Below are positions 47,401 to 58,300 of a stretch of 64,000 nt of DNA, piece after piece. The notes below the pieces were generated by a model. The model saw only the letters and a program-made list of their open reading frames with translations. It ran no database searches and was not told the DNA's origin. Every line of letters begins with the position of its first letter. Position 1 is the stretch's first letter. The position numbers and the translations under genes are program-made. Where the stretch lies: the NCBI RefSeq assembly GCF_000003815.2, contig NC_049990.1, positions 495,827 to 559,826 of the forward strand, given 5' to 3'. This stretch comes from Branchiostoma floridae. Lineage: Eukaryota > Chordata > Leptocardii > Amphioxiformes > Branchiostomatidae.

Positions 47401-50400
47401 AGGTGCTGTAAGACATCAGGAAGAACGTGCACGTCTCCAGTAAGGGGTGTTCATCCCAAGACCCCCCTGCAGACCCCCCGCCCCTTGTAGTACCCCCCTA
47501 CTCACCAGTCATGCCCAGTGCCTCTGCCATGAGGAAGGTACTGTAAGACATCAGGAAGAACATACACGTCTCCAGAAGGGGGTGTTCTCTGATCTTGGTG
47601 AATTTGGTAAGGTGAGGGAGGGAGTTAAGGAGAATGGACTGAAGTGAACAGAGACTCTAATTCAACAATATAACCTCTGCTAACAAAGCCACATTCTTAT
47701 AAGAACATACCTAGATGAAACAAAGGAACAAATAGAATTGTACCGCTACAAAACAAGTTTTTTTTTTGTAACTACTTCCCAATTTTTACATTTATCTCTG
47801 CAATAATGTGTATGTGGCTTTGAATGGCACAATTTATAGGTTTGTGAGCAAAACATGTATAATTTTGTTCTTGGGGCTTAATTTTTTTTTTAAGTCAAAA
47901 AAGGCAATTCCGAGAAGCAACAAATAAAATTGGTGTTGCCTAACAACTGATAAACAAACAAACAAACAAACAAGCGGCTGTGAGTAAGGATATGACAGCG
48001 GTGAAGCAGCCCATGACGGCTCCTATCCCGAAGGATCCTGCGAAGATGCCCAGGAAGTTCCCGAAGGCCGTCAGGAAGGCGATGCCGTCGAACGCCTTGG
48101 TCGTCTTCCCGTAGCCTTCCACCGTTCTGTGTTAAACAAAGGGGAAAATAAACAAACAATTAACGCATGGTCATCTTACCGTAGCCTTCCACCGTTCTGT
48201 GTTACACAGGAGGAAAAAGAAACAAACGATTAACCAAGGATTGATGTATTCAAACCAGGGCTCTAGCCAGCGTCCGTTTTTCCGTCAATTGACGGAAATT
48301 TGCTGCATGTGACGGAAAATTTTTAAAACCAATCCGTCAACCTTGATGGACAAAAATCTTTGGTGGAAGCTGCAGGGGGCTTGGGGATGCCGTAAAAGCC
48401 ACACACTGTTTGTTTTACTATTGTTATGATTGTTGACAATGTGTGTCGGCGCCCTTTCGCATATGATAATCTCATTAAAAACCCGTTTTTCAAGGTCTCA
48501 GTTCAGTCTCTCTAACTCATGGAACAGTGTTTTCGCGACAATGGGAATTGGCTGACGGAAAAAAATTTTGAGCTGGCTAGAGCCCTGATTCAAACAGTCG
48601 TACTTTTCTTAAAACCAAGTACAGTACTTAGGAGCATGTTTACTAGATAGCTTCAAACAACATTTGCAGATAGATGTGCAAAGGTTTGGTGTGATAAGTC
48701 GTTCAGTGTAATATAACCAGCTGCTGCCACGCCACTTGCCTCCAAAGCTGGTGTTTTATGCCAAAGGGGAGTTATACTGGCTACACAAAGACACAAAATG
48801 AAACTGTGCATTTTTCACTGGTCATAAGGAGAAGGACAGTCACAATTACTGTGACTTATTCTTCCACCAGTCTTTAGAGGAGATTGAAATATGTAGAAAA
48901 GAAAGATAAATGTTCCATCCAATGCTTATATGACTTTTGTAATATAATATAAAAATCAATTAAATGATATCATTATATATGACAAGATAATTGATATGTT
49001 TTAAGCTATGTATAAGAGGCACAATTTAGGCCTGACTGCAATGTACGTATCTTTTATCAAACGGCTTACCGGTCGCAAAGACACTCTACCCACTCCTGAA
49101 ACTTTGCTGTACATCTAGATAGATAAAATGAGCATGAAGTGGTTGGACTTACGAGGACAGAATGATGGCCACGGCGTCGTTCATGACGCTCTCTCCGAAC
49201 ACAAGCGCGTACAGGTCCACATCCACGTGCATGTCGTGAAAGATGGCCAGCACCGTCACTGCAACACAGACAAGGGAACTCATTAACGAGGGGAACTCAT
49301 TAACGAGGGGGAACTCATTAACGAGGGGAACTCATTAACGGGGGGAACTCATTAACAAGGGGAACTCATTAGAACACGAGCGCGTATAGGTCCACATCTA
49401 CATGCATGTCGTGAAAGATGGCCAGCATCGTCACTGCAACACAGACAAGGGGACTCATTAACGAGGGAACTCATTAACGAGGGGGAACTCATTAACGAGG
49501 GGAACTCATTAACGGGGGGAACTCATTAACAAGGGGAACTCATTAGAACACGAGCGCGTATAGGTCCACATCTACGTGCATGTCGTGGAAGATGGCCAGC
49601 ATCGTCACTGCAACACAGACAAGGGGAACTCATTAACGAGGGGAACTCATTAACGAGGGGAACTCATTAATCAGGGGAACTCATTAATGAGGAGACTCAT
49701 TAGAACACGAGCGCGTACAGGTCCACGTCTACGTGCATGTCGTGGAAGATGGCCAGCATCGTCACTGCAACACAGACAAGGGGATTTAATAACAGAAAGT
49801 ACAGTAAGCACATCATTACTGGACAGCTATCAACAACATTCACAGTCAGAAGTGAAAAGGTTGGGCGTGACGGGTCCTTTAGGGTAATATAACCAGCAGA
49901 CATTGACTGACCAATCACAGACATCATGTGACACTGACTGACCAATCACAGACATCATATGACATTGACTGGCCAATCACAGACATCATGTGACATTGCC
50001 TGACCAATCACAGACATCATGTGACATTGCCTGACCAATCACAGACATCACGTGACATTGCCTGACCAATCACAGACATCATGTGACATTGACTGACCAA
50101 TCACAGACATCATGTGACATTGACTGACCAATCACAGGCATCGTGTGACATTGCCTGACCAATCACAGACATCATGTGACATTGCCTGACCAATCACAGA
50201 CATCATGTGACATTGCCTGACTAATCACAGACATCATGTGACATTGCCTGACCAATCACAGACATCATGTGACATTGACTGACCAATCACAGACATCATG
50301 TGACACTGACTGACCAATCACAGACATCATATGACATTGACTGACCAATCACAGACATCATGTGGCATTGACTGACCAATCACAGAGATCGTGTGACCTG

Positions 50401-53400
50401 GACTGACCAATCACAGACAACTCACCAGGGTCAGTGGCTGAGATGACAGCACCAAAGAAGAGGCAGTCGACGAATGAGAAATCTATCTCTGCGGCTGCAC
50501 CAATCAGCACGAAGGCATACATCACAGACCTGGGAGGGGAGAATTTGCATTATGATCATGCACATCACATTACAGTGATATCATGTAATTGATTCATTAA
50601 TACCAAAACTAACAAGCATAATTTAGATAAACAAGGGTATATGTATGCAAAAATACAATCTAGAGGTCGAAGAGTAGACATTTATTTTGACTTATTTTTC
50701 CCCAAACTATCACACTATGTTGTCATCTTTTCCAGTTAATATTTCCTATGCACCACTATTTTCTCCTTAATCACATCCAGGACTGATAGTGATAAGATGT
50801 GCCATGCCCATATTAGGCAGTGCCAGCCCCTGGGGGGTTATGGGAAGTGTTCCAGGAATTGCCAATGTTCTGCAGTGCAGCAGATTCCGGGACACATGCC
50901 AGGAAACATGCCAGGAAACATGCAGGCTTGGTGGGGGGGATGGAAGGGAATCTCGATTTCTGTCACTTCCACTTTGATAGATTTTTCAATGTGCAAGATT
51001 TTGATATTTTTTTTCTACTTTTTACAGTCATGGCATCAAGCACTGGTCAACACAGAAACATTGAGTGAATGATAAAATATTTCCATTTCTGGAAGTGGAA
51101 GTACGGAAAAAAATGTAGTCTAAATTTCGGGCAAATTAAAAGTTGGTTCGGCAAGTAGATTCGGCAAGTAGATTCTTAATGTATTTTCCCAATAGGACTA
51201 GACTTGGTGAATTTTAGAAAACTTGTCCAGCCCTGTGCACTATACGTGTGTGTAGCAGTAAGGAAGATGATGATGATGATGACTCACCCGACGATGAAAG
51301 TGGACACGGCCGTTCCCAGGAACGCATAGGTCAGGATTCCGCCGATGTTGCGGAAAAAATGTCTCTGTAACGCAGGGAGAAGTGTAGTCAGTAAGCATGC
51401 TTTTAGCCAAGTTGGCGTTTACGCGTCATTTGGATGCACTAAAATAACAGGAAATTCGACGCACTACACACCCTTACACTGGGGAGCAGATCCTCTGACA
51501 AGCATCAAATTCTGATTGACCAGGAATGCTAATGAGTCAATTGTGGTCAGTCTTCTACTGTGATCTCTCTGACAGTAATTTTGCCCCTCAGGATACCTTA
51601 TAATGCACCATTTTAACTTAAAATTCTCAACAACTCCTACAATAGTCAAGCCATATCACTTGCTTAAAAGTAGCTAAAGGTATCTCCACGACAATGTCAT
51701 TTATAGAAAAAAAGTCAGGCTTGTTTGGAATCATCCAAGACAATGACCTTCACCCTATGCCCTTGACCCCATGCCCTTGACCTTGACCCCATGCCCTTGA
51801 CCAATGACCTTGACCCCATGCCCTTGACCCCATGCCCTTGACCCCACGATCTCCCTACCTTCTTCAGCGAGTAGCCTGCGTGGAAGATGATAGGCGGCAG
51901 CAGGATGTTGAAGAATATTTCTGGGTCAAAGGTCGCCTGCGGAAGGGAAACACAACAGTGGGCATAAAATACTGCAAGCATCTCATGTCAAACATGTACC
52001 GAAAATTATACCACTTTAGGGTTCTCTCGTCTCGGGTGGGTCGTTAAATGGAGGTCCCGTGTTTGAGGAGAGCCACACCTCCCGCACATTAAAGAACCCA
52101 CCATACTTATCGAAAAGAGTAGGGGTCCTTCCCGGTTTGAGAGGATCAACCCTACAGTTCTATGGCCGCACCTGGGGCAATGACTGTCGTATTGAGGTCA
52201 CCTGAGTTTGTGCCGAATGCCAGCCGCTCCAGACCCTTGTTATTTAACCCTGTCTATTGTAAGTTGGTGTTTAACATCTGAAGCTGATTTAGAGGTGATG
52301 CGCCTAACTTGGGGGCCCAAACATGCATCACTTCTTCTTCCTTACATCACAAGCTACCTGCCACTAAAAAATGGAAGTTCTGCTGCAGTACCAAGGTCAC
52401 AAACCTGGGGGCACAAAGCCAACTTGACCTTTGTCCAACCCCTATCCACATACCAAATATCATCGTAATCCATCAAGAGGTTCTTGAGTTATGCTGACTA
52501 CAAAAATCCAGACACATTGACACATACAGACACGCAGACACAGACACACGAAAAACAATATCTCCATTTTCATGGCAGTAACAACTTTAAGTATAATGTC
52601 CAAACCTTGCATGTACTTTGAACTTTGAACTGTGCACAAACCTTGCTGAGTTCAGGGTTCACGACCTGCACCTGGTGCTCCTGGTACGGGCCCTGGTTGG
52701 AGAACAGGTATTCTCCCGCGCTCACGTTCAGCACGATGTTGGCGGGAGGCTCCCCATCGATGCTGCTGACCGGGACGATTTGCGAAACCGGCTTCTGCGG
52801 AACGACTTCATTACTTGTGTAGCGAATGATGACTCCGACGATCAGGCCTACAACAAAGTAATAATTACAGAATATGCTTTATTAATGGTGATTATGAATA
52901 AACAAACTTGCTGGGGGAACAAGAGTGGAATTGAGCATAAAAGTTCACTTGTGTTGGTAGGTACTAATAACTTAGTACGGCCTCCGGTGATACGGGATAC
53001 ACAGTGTTATATTCTATAATATGTAGTGCAAACATATGACTACATGAGATGTATAACAATGTGTGTACATGGAAGGTTCTAAAATCATTGATTTCTGCTC
53101 TGTATGGAGATTTCAGAGTAAAAGATATATCTATTGGCATTTCTTTCATTTGTATAATTGTAATCTAATGTTATACCTGTTATTGCTATTTCTGTGAACA
53201 TCTCTGTTAACTACACATCTATCAGCAATGAAGTCATGTCTTATACTGGTATCTACACTAGGGGTGTACTGTTACAAAACCGTTTTTTCTTTGTGGAGTT
53301 GTCCAGAAAAAACGGACCTGAAGAAATCAGTGGACCGGATGTTGGACCGATTCGAAAATGAGCAGATTATACCGCCAGGCGTCCAAGAAAATAACAAGAA

Positions 53401-55006
53401 CGAATTAGAGGGAGTTGATGGTCATTTTACCAAGTTTCTACAGTCTACAGTCAAACTTGGTCTAAAACAGAAGCAGTATTTTGTTTACAAGAACATAGTA
53501 TTTTCTGTAGTACCCAACCCTAGTAATCTACACCCATGTTCATTCAGCTTATTGTCAAATACTGTGTATTTTACAACCTGACGAGAAATGACCGAGTAAA
53601 ATCTGCAAGGAAATCTATTTCTAGTTACTAGTATTCTGCTTTCTTTTTATATTTATCAACCTTAACAAAAATCCCCTCCCCCAGCAGGGATGGACCAGCC
53701 CATCAAACATGGCCGCCTGAGGTCAGGTTACCTGTCATGTGACATCTACTCATGCAGTAAACTCACATCCAGCACTGGGCAGGTGCAATATTACACCAGT
53801 ATATCCATAATAAACAATCTTAAAGAACTGTTGGTGTATTGGTATTTATTTTAATTTTGGCACCAAAATTATGCTAAAGGTATTTTTATGCATCATGAAA
53901 ATTTGACAGACAGACATGCAGACAACTTTGGGGGAAATGACCATGAACATTATATACTCATAATACTGTACAACACAACACCAACACCCAGTGTTATAAT
54001 GTTACCATCCTATACATATTCATGGCTGTAGGATGCTGTGTGTAAGTTATGTGTGGACACACACACGCACTGCCGGGTGTTGTGGGGCTGTGAGGGAATG
54101 TGGGGTACAGTCTGGGGACATTCACCCCGACCTGCGGCGCAGCGGCATCAGTATGCACGGCAGTGTCGGCACGAGCTGCCGAACACAATTCACAAACAGG
54201 CCGGTCAACCCGCCAGCAAAACCGCACGGAGATGGAAAATTAAGGCTGGTGTGTGGTTTTATGCCTTCTCTATCTGTGCACTTAGTTTTAGTTCTGTCCA
54301 ACTTTGCTAAGGAACACGAAGTAAAATTTATATGAAACCGGGGCGCGGGGTGGCAAAAATTATACCTCCTCACACAGACACCTGTCACGCGCGCCCCTCC
54401 CCCTTTTGAAAAGGGCCGGGCGGCTTTCGCGTTTTGTCTGCAATTTTTTCCAAACAATATTGAAAATGTTTTCTTACAAACGTCTGAAAATGTACCTCGC
54501 TATTCATGGACCAGGTTTCAGACATTATTTCTGACCCGATCGTTTTGTTTTGACATTTTGTATGAATGAAACACCGTGCAGCGTTCTGCAAAGCCAGCCC
54601 AGATAAATAAATTTTATCACGCTGCTCACACAAGACTTCCGGAACGTTTATATTTGCGTATGTCTCCGTTCTGATTGTCCTTACCGTACAGCAGGGCCAG
54701 GCCCGTCTCATGTAGGTAGCGGAACCTTCTGTGTTTGAACAGCCAGATCGTCAGGATAGTCAACACCAGCAGGAACAGAAACATCATCAGGTTCAGACTG
54801 TCCAACTTGTGGTCATCCTCCGCCGCTCTCTCCGAGTCCTTCTCGGTCGGCATGACGGGGATGGCCGGCTGTGGCGTCGTCTTGGGCCCGTCCTGGGAAT
54901 GTGCGGCGGGTAGAACCATCATCAGCCCCGCCAGCAGGAGCCAGGACAGCCGGAGAACCCGCGGGAACGGACTGGGGGAGGATTTTCCACACATCACGGC
55001 CGCCAT
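36961..55006 (-). CDS. Endosomal Na+/H+ exchanger, SLC9A6/7/9 type
   Basis: Exchanges luminal H+ for Na+ or K+ across endosome/recycling membranes. Exons in transcript order: 55006-54685, 52847-52642, 51936-51859, 51364-51288, 50529-50426, 49258-49153, 48126-about 47970, 47638-47506, 46642-46440, 45889-45778, 45360-45207, 44853-44799, 39153-39080, 38356-38251, 37230-36961, with a possible extra exon 41083-41000. The start has a hydrophobic signal-like segment ([18 protein letters not shown]). Family hallmarks in order: [115 protein letters not shown]-like and GDHELRTR. That is about 700 aa, as in vertebrate NHE6. The donor of the exon at 48126 is not clear, and two donors are gtatcc (46439 and 39079). 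Which of the three vertebrate paralogs it corresponds to cannot be told; probably pre-duplication. Confidence 0.95.
37580..38135. repeat. 22-bp minisatellite, about 25 copies
   Basis: gctttagtgtggcattggtg plus ct, with g/a variation (ggtgct or gatgct). It lies in the last intron of the exchanger gene. Confidence 0.97.
40020..40170. repeat. Three 55-60-bp units with inverted CCAAT boxes
   Basis: Units carry tgtgattggtca or tgtgattggcca followed by cttttccctt and ctgtcaatca. It may be a chance repeat; intronic in the exchanger gene. Confidence 0.6.
40217..40354 (+). other. Possible orphan terminal exon, coiled-coil-like
   Basis: After a ctctgctgcag acceptor-like site, the plus strand codes [20 protein letters not shown] then [15 protein letters not shown] and a stop at 40352-40354. 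The helix-like, charged composition looks coding rather than random, but I do not recognise it and see no upstream exon. It would be nested antisense in an exchanger intron. Confidence 0.25.
40735..40960. repeat. Short degenerate tandem repeat, caagatgtcttcaaaa
   Basis: About twelve imperfect copies of a 12-18-bp unit, ending 40 bp before the donor of the candidate exon at 41000-41083. Confidence 0.8.
41000..41083 (-). CDS. Candidate 84-nt cassette exon of the exchanger gene
   Basis: On the minus strand a ttttccttgtccgaag acceptor is followed by 28 open codons ([20 protein letters not shown] then LCAYLEDE) and a gtaagc donor. Neighbouring exons (44799 and 39153) meet in phase 0, so this 84-nt piece could be included or skipped without frame change. 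It would sit in the cytoplasmic tail just after the last membrane helix. I know of no counterpart in vertebrate NHE6/9. Confidence 0.5.
42065..42115 (-). repeat. tRNA-derived SINE head
   Basis: The minus strand reads TGGCCGAGTGG (A box, Ser/Leu type) and CGTTCGATTCT (B-box-like) about 35 bp apart. No complete tRNA fold is seen. Confidence 0.45.
42436..42700. repeat. Array of AGGTCA-like half-sites
   Basis: About 16 occurrences of aggtcac, aggtcat or aggtcaa mixed with aggttagtaac in loose 18-20-bp units. AGGTCA is the nuclear-receptor half-site; no fixed DR/IR spacing dominates. Confidence 0.75.
43327..43778. mobile_element. hAT-type MITE, CAGGGCTCGAAAT ends
   Basis: Inverted CAGGGCTCGAAAT and ATTTCGAGCCCTG at the two ends; same family as 8189-8471 but longer inside. 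Target duplication is not clean. Confidence 0.7.
44100..44745. repeat. Four diverged copies of a 170-180-bp unit
   Basis: Each carries ttttgattggaagacatgga, cagttccaatttctc and ctaataaagtcaac blocks. No coding potential. Confidence 0.8.
44854..45080 (-). repeat. Two copies of the exchanger exon at 44799-44853
   Basis: Copies at about 44922-44970 and 45038-45078 keep gggctgggtcagctcctggt and ctacccccaccc with or without the ctgcgg acceptor side. (aaac)n runs separate them. Confidence 0.9.
45405..45765. repeat. About 38-bp minisatellite beside the 45778 donor
   Basis: About nine to ten copies of cactgctgtccctggtgctg plus aatgacattcacactgac. Confidence 0.95.
46643..46720 (-). repeat. Copies of the start of the exchanger exon 46642-46440
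   Basis: ggtgatgccgcagaatagaa and cagccacaatctctgcagag repeat the exon start and acceptor; a shorter copy follows at 46705-46735. Confidence 0.85.
46800..47505 (-). repeat. Five downstream copies of the 3' part of the 47638-47506 exon
   Basis: Units of 133-148 bp on the minus strand code [20 protein letters not shown] then LGMTG and the gtgagt donor, followed by a C/G-rich linker. The copy nearest 46800 is most diverged; the others are almost identical. Confidence 0.95.
48150..48215 (-). repeat. Copy of the start of the 48126 exon
   Basis: ccgtagccttccaccgttct with gtgttacac repeats the acceptor and first 17 bp. The minus strand then reads gtaagatg, a donor-like sequence, so the copy looks like a 17-nt pseudo-exon. 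Confidence 0.8.
48248..48595. mobile_element. hAT MITE, CAGGGCTCTAGCCAGC ends, 8-bp target duplication
   Basis: CAGGGCTCTAGCCAGC at 48256 and its inverse ending at 48587 are flanked by the direct repeat ATTCAAAC (48248-48255 and 48588-48595), the hAT signature. A second, inverted copy is at 57934-58284 in an ASCC1 intron. Confidence 0.9.
49259..49780 (-). repeat. Three copies of the acceptor side of the 49258 exon in an 18-bp array
   Basis: ggtccacatctacgtgcatg, cgtggaagatggccagcatc and gtcactgcaacacagac recur near 49390-49445, 49560-49620 and 49715-49775, separated by ggggaactcattaacgag repeats. Confidence 0.92.
49895..50420. repeat. 31-bp minisatellite with a CCAAT box in every unit
   Basis: About seventeen copies of tgacattgcctgaccaatca plus cagacatcatg. 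It ends 5 bp from the donor of the 50529-50426 exon. Confidence 0.95.
51725..51850. repeat. ccatgcccttgacc repeat beside the 51859 donor
   Basis: About seven short copies of cccatgcccttgacc or ccttgacc. Confidence 0.85.
52020..52220. repeat. SINE-like dispersed repeat
   Basis: ggaggtcccgtgtttgagga, cacattaaagaacccacc and gagtaggggtccttcc resemble a tRNA-type SINE body. A related start (gagggtcctgtgttcgagga) is at 38852. Confidence 0.45.
53262..53530. repeat. Dispersed repeat, CTAGGGGTGTACTG type
   Basis: Shares aaaacggacctgaagaaatc and gtggaccggatgttgga-like blocks with 21075-21350 and 12905-13010. The ends ctaggggtgtact and tagtacccaaccctag are weakly inverted. Confidence 0.65.
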
Positions 55007-55371
55007 CTTACTTCCCTCTAACCGCGCGGCATCATGGGGGATGGAGAGACGTCACCTGGACCGCAAGGAGCAGACAAACTTTTTCAGACTGGAAGTGAAA
55101 GTTGTTCTGCGTCTTCTGGGGGCCACAGACATCTTCAAGGCGGTACTTGTGTGGTCAGAAAGACATTTTCTGCCTTCAGTGGTGGAGGAAAGGCAAGCTC
55201 GCAGTTCGTTCGATATGATTCTGCCCTTGCAAACGTGTTGAGAGAGAGAGCAACATCACCACGCCCCCCTCCCCACTAACCTGGAAACCTAGAAAACATC
55301 ACCAAGTGTAGAGACTGGTCACCCAAAGCCAAACCTCCTTGGTTAAGACGTTGTTTAAGACACTGTCTAAG
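54999..55371. promoter_or_regulatory. Bidirectional promoter region between the exchanger gene and ASCC1
   Basis: 365 bp separate the two start codons, which point away from each other. GCCGCCATCTT at 54999-55009 is a YY1-type site (AAGATGGCGGC on the minus strand) spanning the exchanger start codon. The adjacent ACTTCC (55010-55015) is an ETS-type site. This is the usual arrangement of a TATA-less bidirectional promoter; no TSS is visible. Confidence 0.55.
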
Positions 55372-58300
55372 ATGGATGTCCTCCGCCCTGAGCTCCTCTG
55401 GATCGACGGCAGATGCTACAGGAAGAATTTCCTGTCAGACTCCCCGCTGGAGACCGGTCCAGATGACATGGAGGATGAGGATGAAGAAGATGATGTTGCC
55501 ATGACTACCGGATGCAGGGACATGTATGCTGATGAGTCATGTGACATCGTGCCGCTCCAGAAGACAGATAGGGGGTACAAGTTGACCCTTGACCTTCCCA
55601 GCGACCTCTACAAGTTCATCATCGGCAAGAAAGGGGAGACGAAGAAACGTCTTGAGCGGGAGACGAAGACTCAGGTGCAGATTCCCAAGGTCGGGGCGGG
55701 CGGAGAGGTCGTGATCACCGGGACAGACAGACAGGGGGTGATGTCCGCCATGAGGAGGGTTCAGATACTGGCGGACTCAGGTATTAAAGAAGGAGTTTAG
55801 GGGGTGTCTGTATGCAGGGTGGGGGGGGGTTGTGTGCTGGNNNNNNNNNNNNNNNNNNNNNNNNNNNNNNNNNNNNNNNNNNNNNNNNNNNNNNNNNNNN
55901 NNNNNNNNNNNNNNNNNNNNNNNNNNNNNNNNNNNNNNNNNNNNNNNNNNNNNNNNNNNNNNNNNNNNNNNNNNNNNNNNNNNNNNNNNNNNNNNNNNNN
56001 NNNNNNNNNNNNNNNNNNNNNNNNNNNNNNNNNNNNNNNNNNNNNNNNNNNNNNNNNNNNNNNNNNNNNNNNNNNNNNNNNNNNNNNNNNNNNNNNNNNN
56101 NNNNNNNNNNNNNNNNNNNNNNNNNNNNNNNNNNNNNNNNNNNNNNNNNNNNNNNNNNNNNNNNNNNNNNNNNNNNNNNNNNNNNNNNNNNNNNNNNNNN
56201 NNNNNNNNNNNNNNNNNNNNNNNNNNNNNNNNNNNNNNNNNNNNNNNNNNNNNNNNNNNNNNNNNNNNNNNNNNNNNNNNNNNNNNNNNNNNNNNNNNNN
56301 NNNNNNNNNNNNNNNNNNNNNNNNNNNNNNNNNNNNNNNNNNNNNNNNNNNNNNNNNNNNNNNNNNNNNNNNNNNNNNNNNNNNNNNNNNNNNNNNNNNN
56401 NNNNNNNNNNNNNNNNNNNNNGTGTGTGCGTGTCTGGCATCACTGGGACAAACCCATTGCTGTTTTCCAGGAAAACAAACCCATTGCTGTTCTCCAGGAA
56501 ACAAACCCATTGCTGTTTTCCTGGAAACAAACCCATTGCTGTTCTCCAGCAAACAAACCCATTGCTTTCTTCCAGGAAAACAAACTCATTGCTGTTCTCC
56601 AGCAAACAAACCCATTGCTTTCTTCCAGAAAAACAAACTCATTGCAGTTCTCCAAGAATACAAAAAAATTGTTGATGTTTTCCAAAAAAACAAACGCAAA
56701 ATTGATGTTTCCTATTTTCCAGGAAGAGCCAAGCTGCCCTTCACCCACTTCCTGTCGTTTCCCCTGATGGCCACGCCCATCAAGAAAGGCTTCCAGGAGT
56801 TCAAGTCCAACGTGCTGTCAGAGTGTGGGCAAGACCAAGGTCAGTGTATAAAGCACTGGTCTACAGGTACTTTCGGTGCCGCTGAAGTGTCACCTTCCAC
56901 CATTGATATCTTTTCATCATACCATTACTCCCTCCCTCACTCACTCACTCACTCACCATTACTAGTAGGTTCTCCTCTCACTGACATCATTATAGTTACA
57001 CTGTTCAAATACTGGCCTCAGTGTTATTCTACAGTGACAGCTTCTTTCCATCAACTGCAAAATTATGGAACTCAAGTTGTTGAAGAGGTTCATCAGTCAC
57101 GTATGTTTAACTTACTATCAATTTTCTTAGAACAATGACTGTTTACTAAAGGTAGAGAACGTACCTCCAAATTTTCGATGTCTGTCAGTACATCTTGGAC
57201 GCGGAGAATGGTCTAGTCTCTATCTCAGGTTGTTGTTGTTTTCTATTCCATTACCCCAGGTATAGATGCCAGTATATTCCAGAACCCGGACAAACTCCAC
57301 CTGACCCTGACGACCCTCGTCCTGCTGACCGATAAGGAAGTGGCGGCGGCGGAGCGCGTCTTGAAGGAGTGTCGTGATGACATCATCGCTCCGCTCCTCG
57401 AGGGAAGCCCGCTTCAGGTCGACGTACGTGGGGTCGAGTACATGAACGATGACCCGGCCGCGGTGGACGTTCTGTACGCACAGGTCCGTGTGTGTTCTAT
57501 TCTATTCTCTTCTATTCTGTTCTGTTCTATTCTATTCTGTTATATTCTATTCTATTCTGTTGTATTCTATTCTATCTATTCTATTCCATTCCATTCTATT
57601 CTATTCTATCCTATTTATCAATTGTTTGGCTGTTCAGCACACACGGCCAGGGTTGCCCAACTAGCCTGTGGCTATTACAGAGGGCTAGCCCTGCTGATAG
57701 ACAAGGACCATACAAATTGAATTTGGATAATTCTAATCTATTCTATATTTACTGACTGACTATATTTACGGACCAAACTTGCTTTAGAGGCTCCCAGTTA
57801 GGTATCAGGTGCATGGTAGTGCAGCCTTTGATTTAGAATGACTCCTGTGGTCTGGATCATAGATGAAACTTTTGAATACTTTCAAGAAAACTGACAAATT
57901 CTGCTTCTGTGCTGTTTTTATGTCAGTGCAGACCAGGGCTCTAGCCAGCTCGAATTTTTTTTCCGTCAGCCAATTCCCATTGTAGCGAAAACCGCAAAAA
58001 CACTATTCCAGGAGCTAGAAAGACTGAACTGAGACCTTGAAAGACTAGTTTTTAATGAGATTATCGTATGCGAAAGGGCGCCGACACACATCGTCAACAA
58101 TAAAAACAATAGCAAAACAAACAGTGTGTGGCTTTTACTGCCGTGGACGGCGTCCCCAATCAGCATGTAGCTTCCACCAAGGATTTTTGTCCGTCAAGGT
58201 TGACGGATTGGTTTTAAAATTTTTCCGTCAGACGCAGCAAATTTCCGTCAATTGACGGAAAAACGGACGCTGGCTAGACCCCTGATAAGCTGTCTGTAAC

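Noticed and set aside
55804-57138. 444-aa frame through the N gap
   Set aside because: Most of it is undetermined sequence; the rest is the 27-bp minisatellite read into ASCC1 exon 2.
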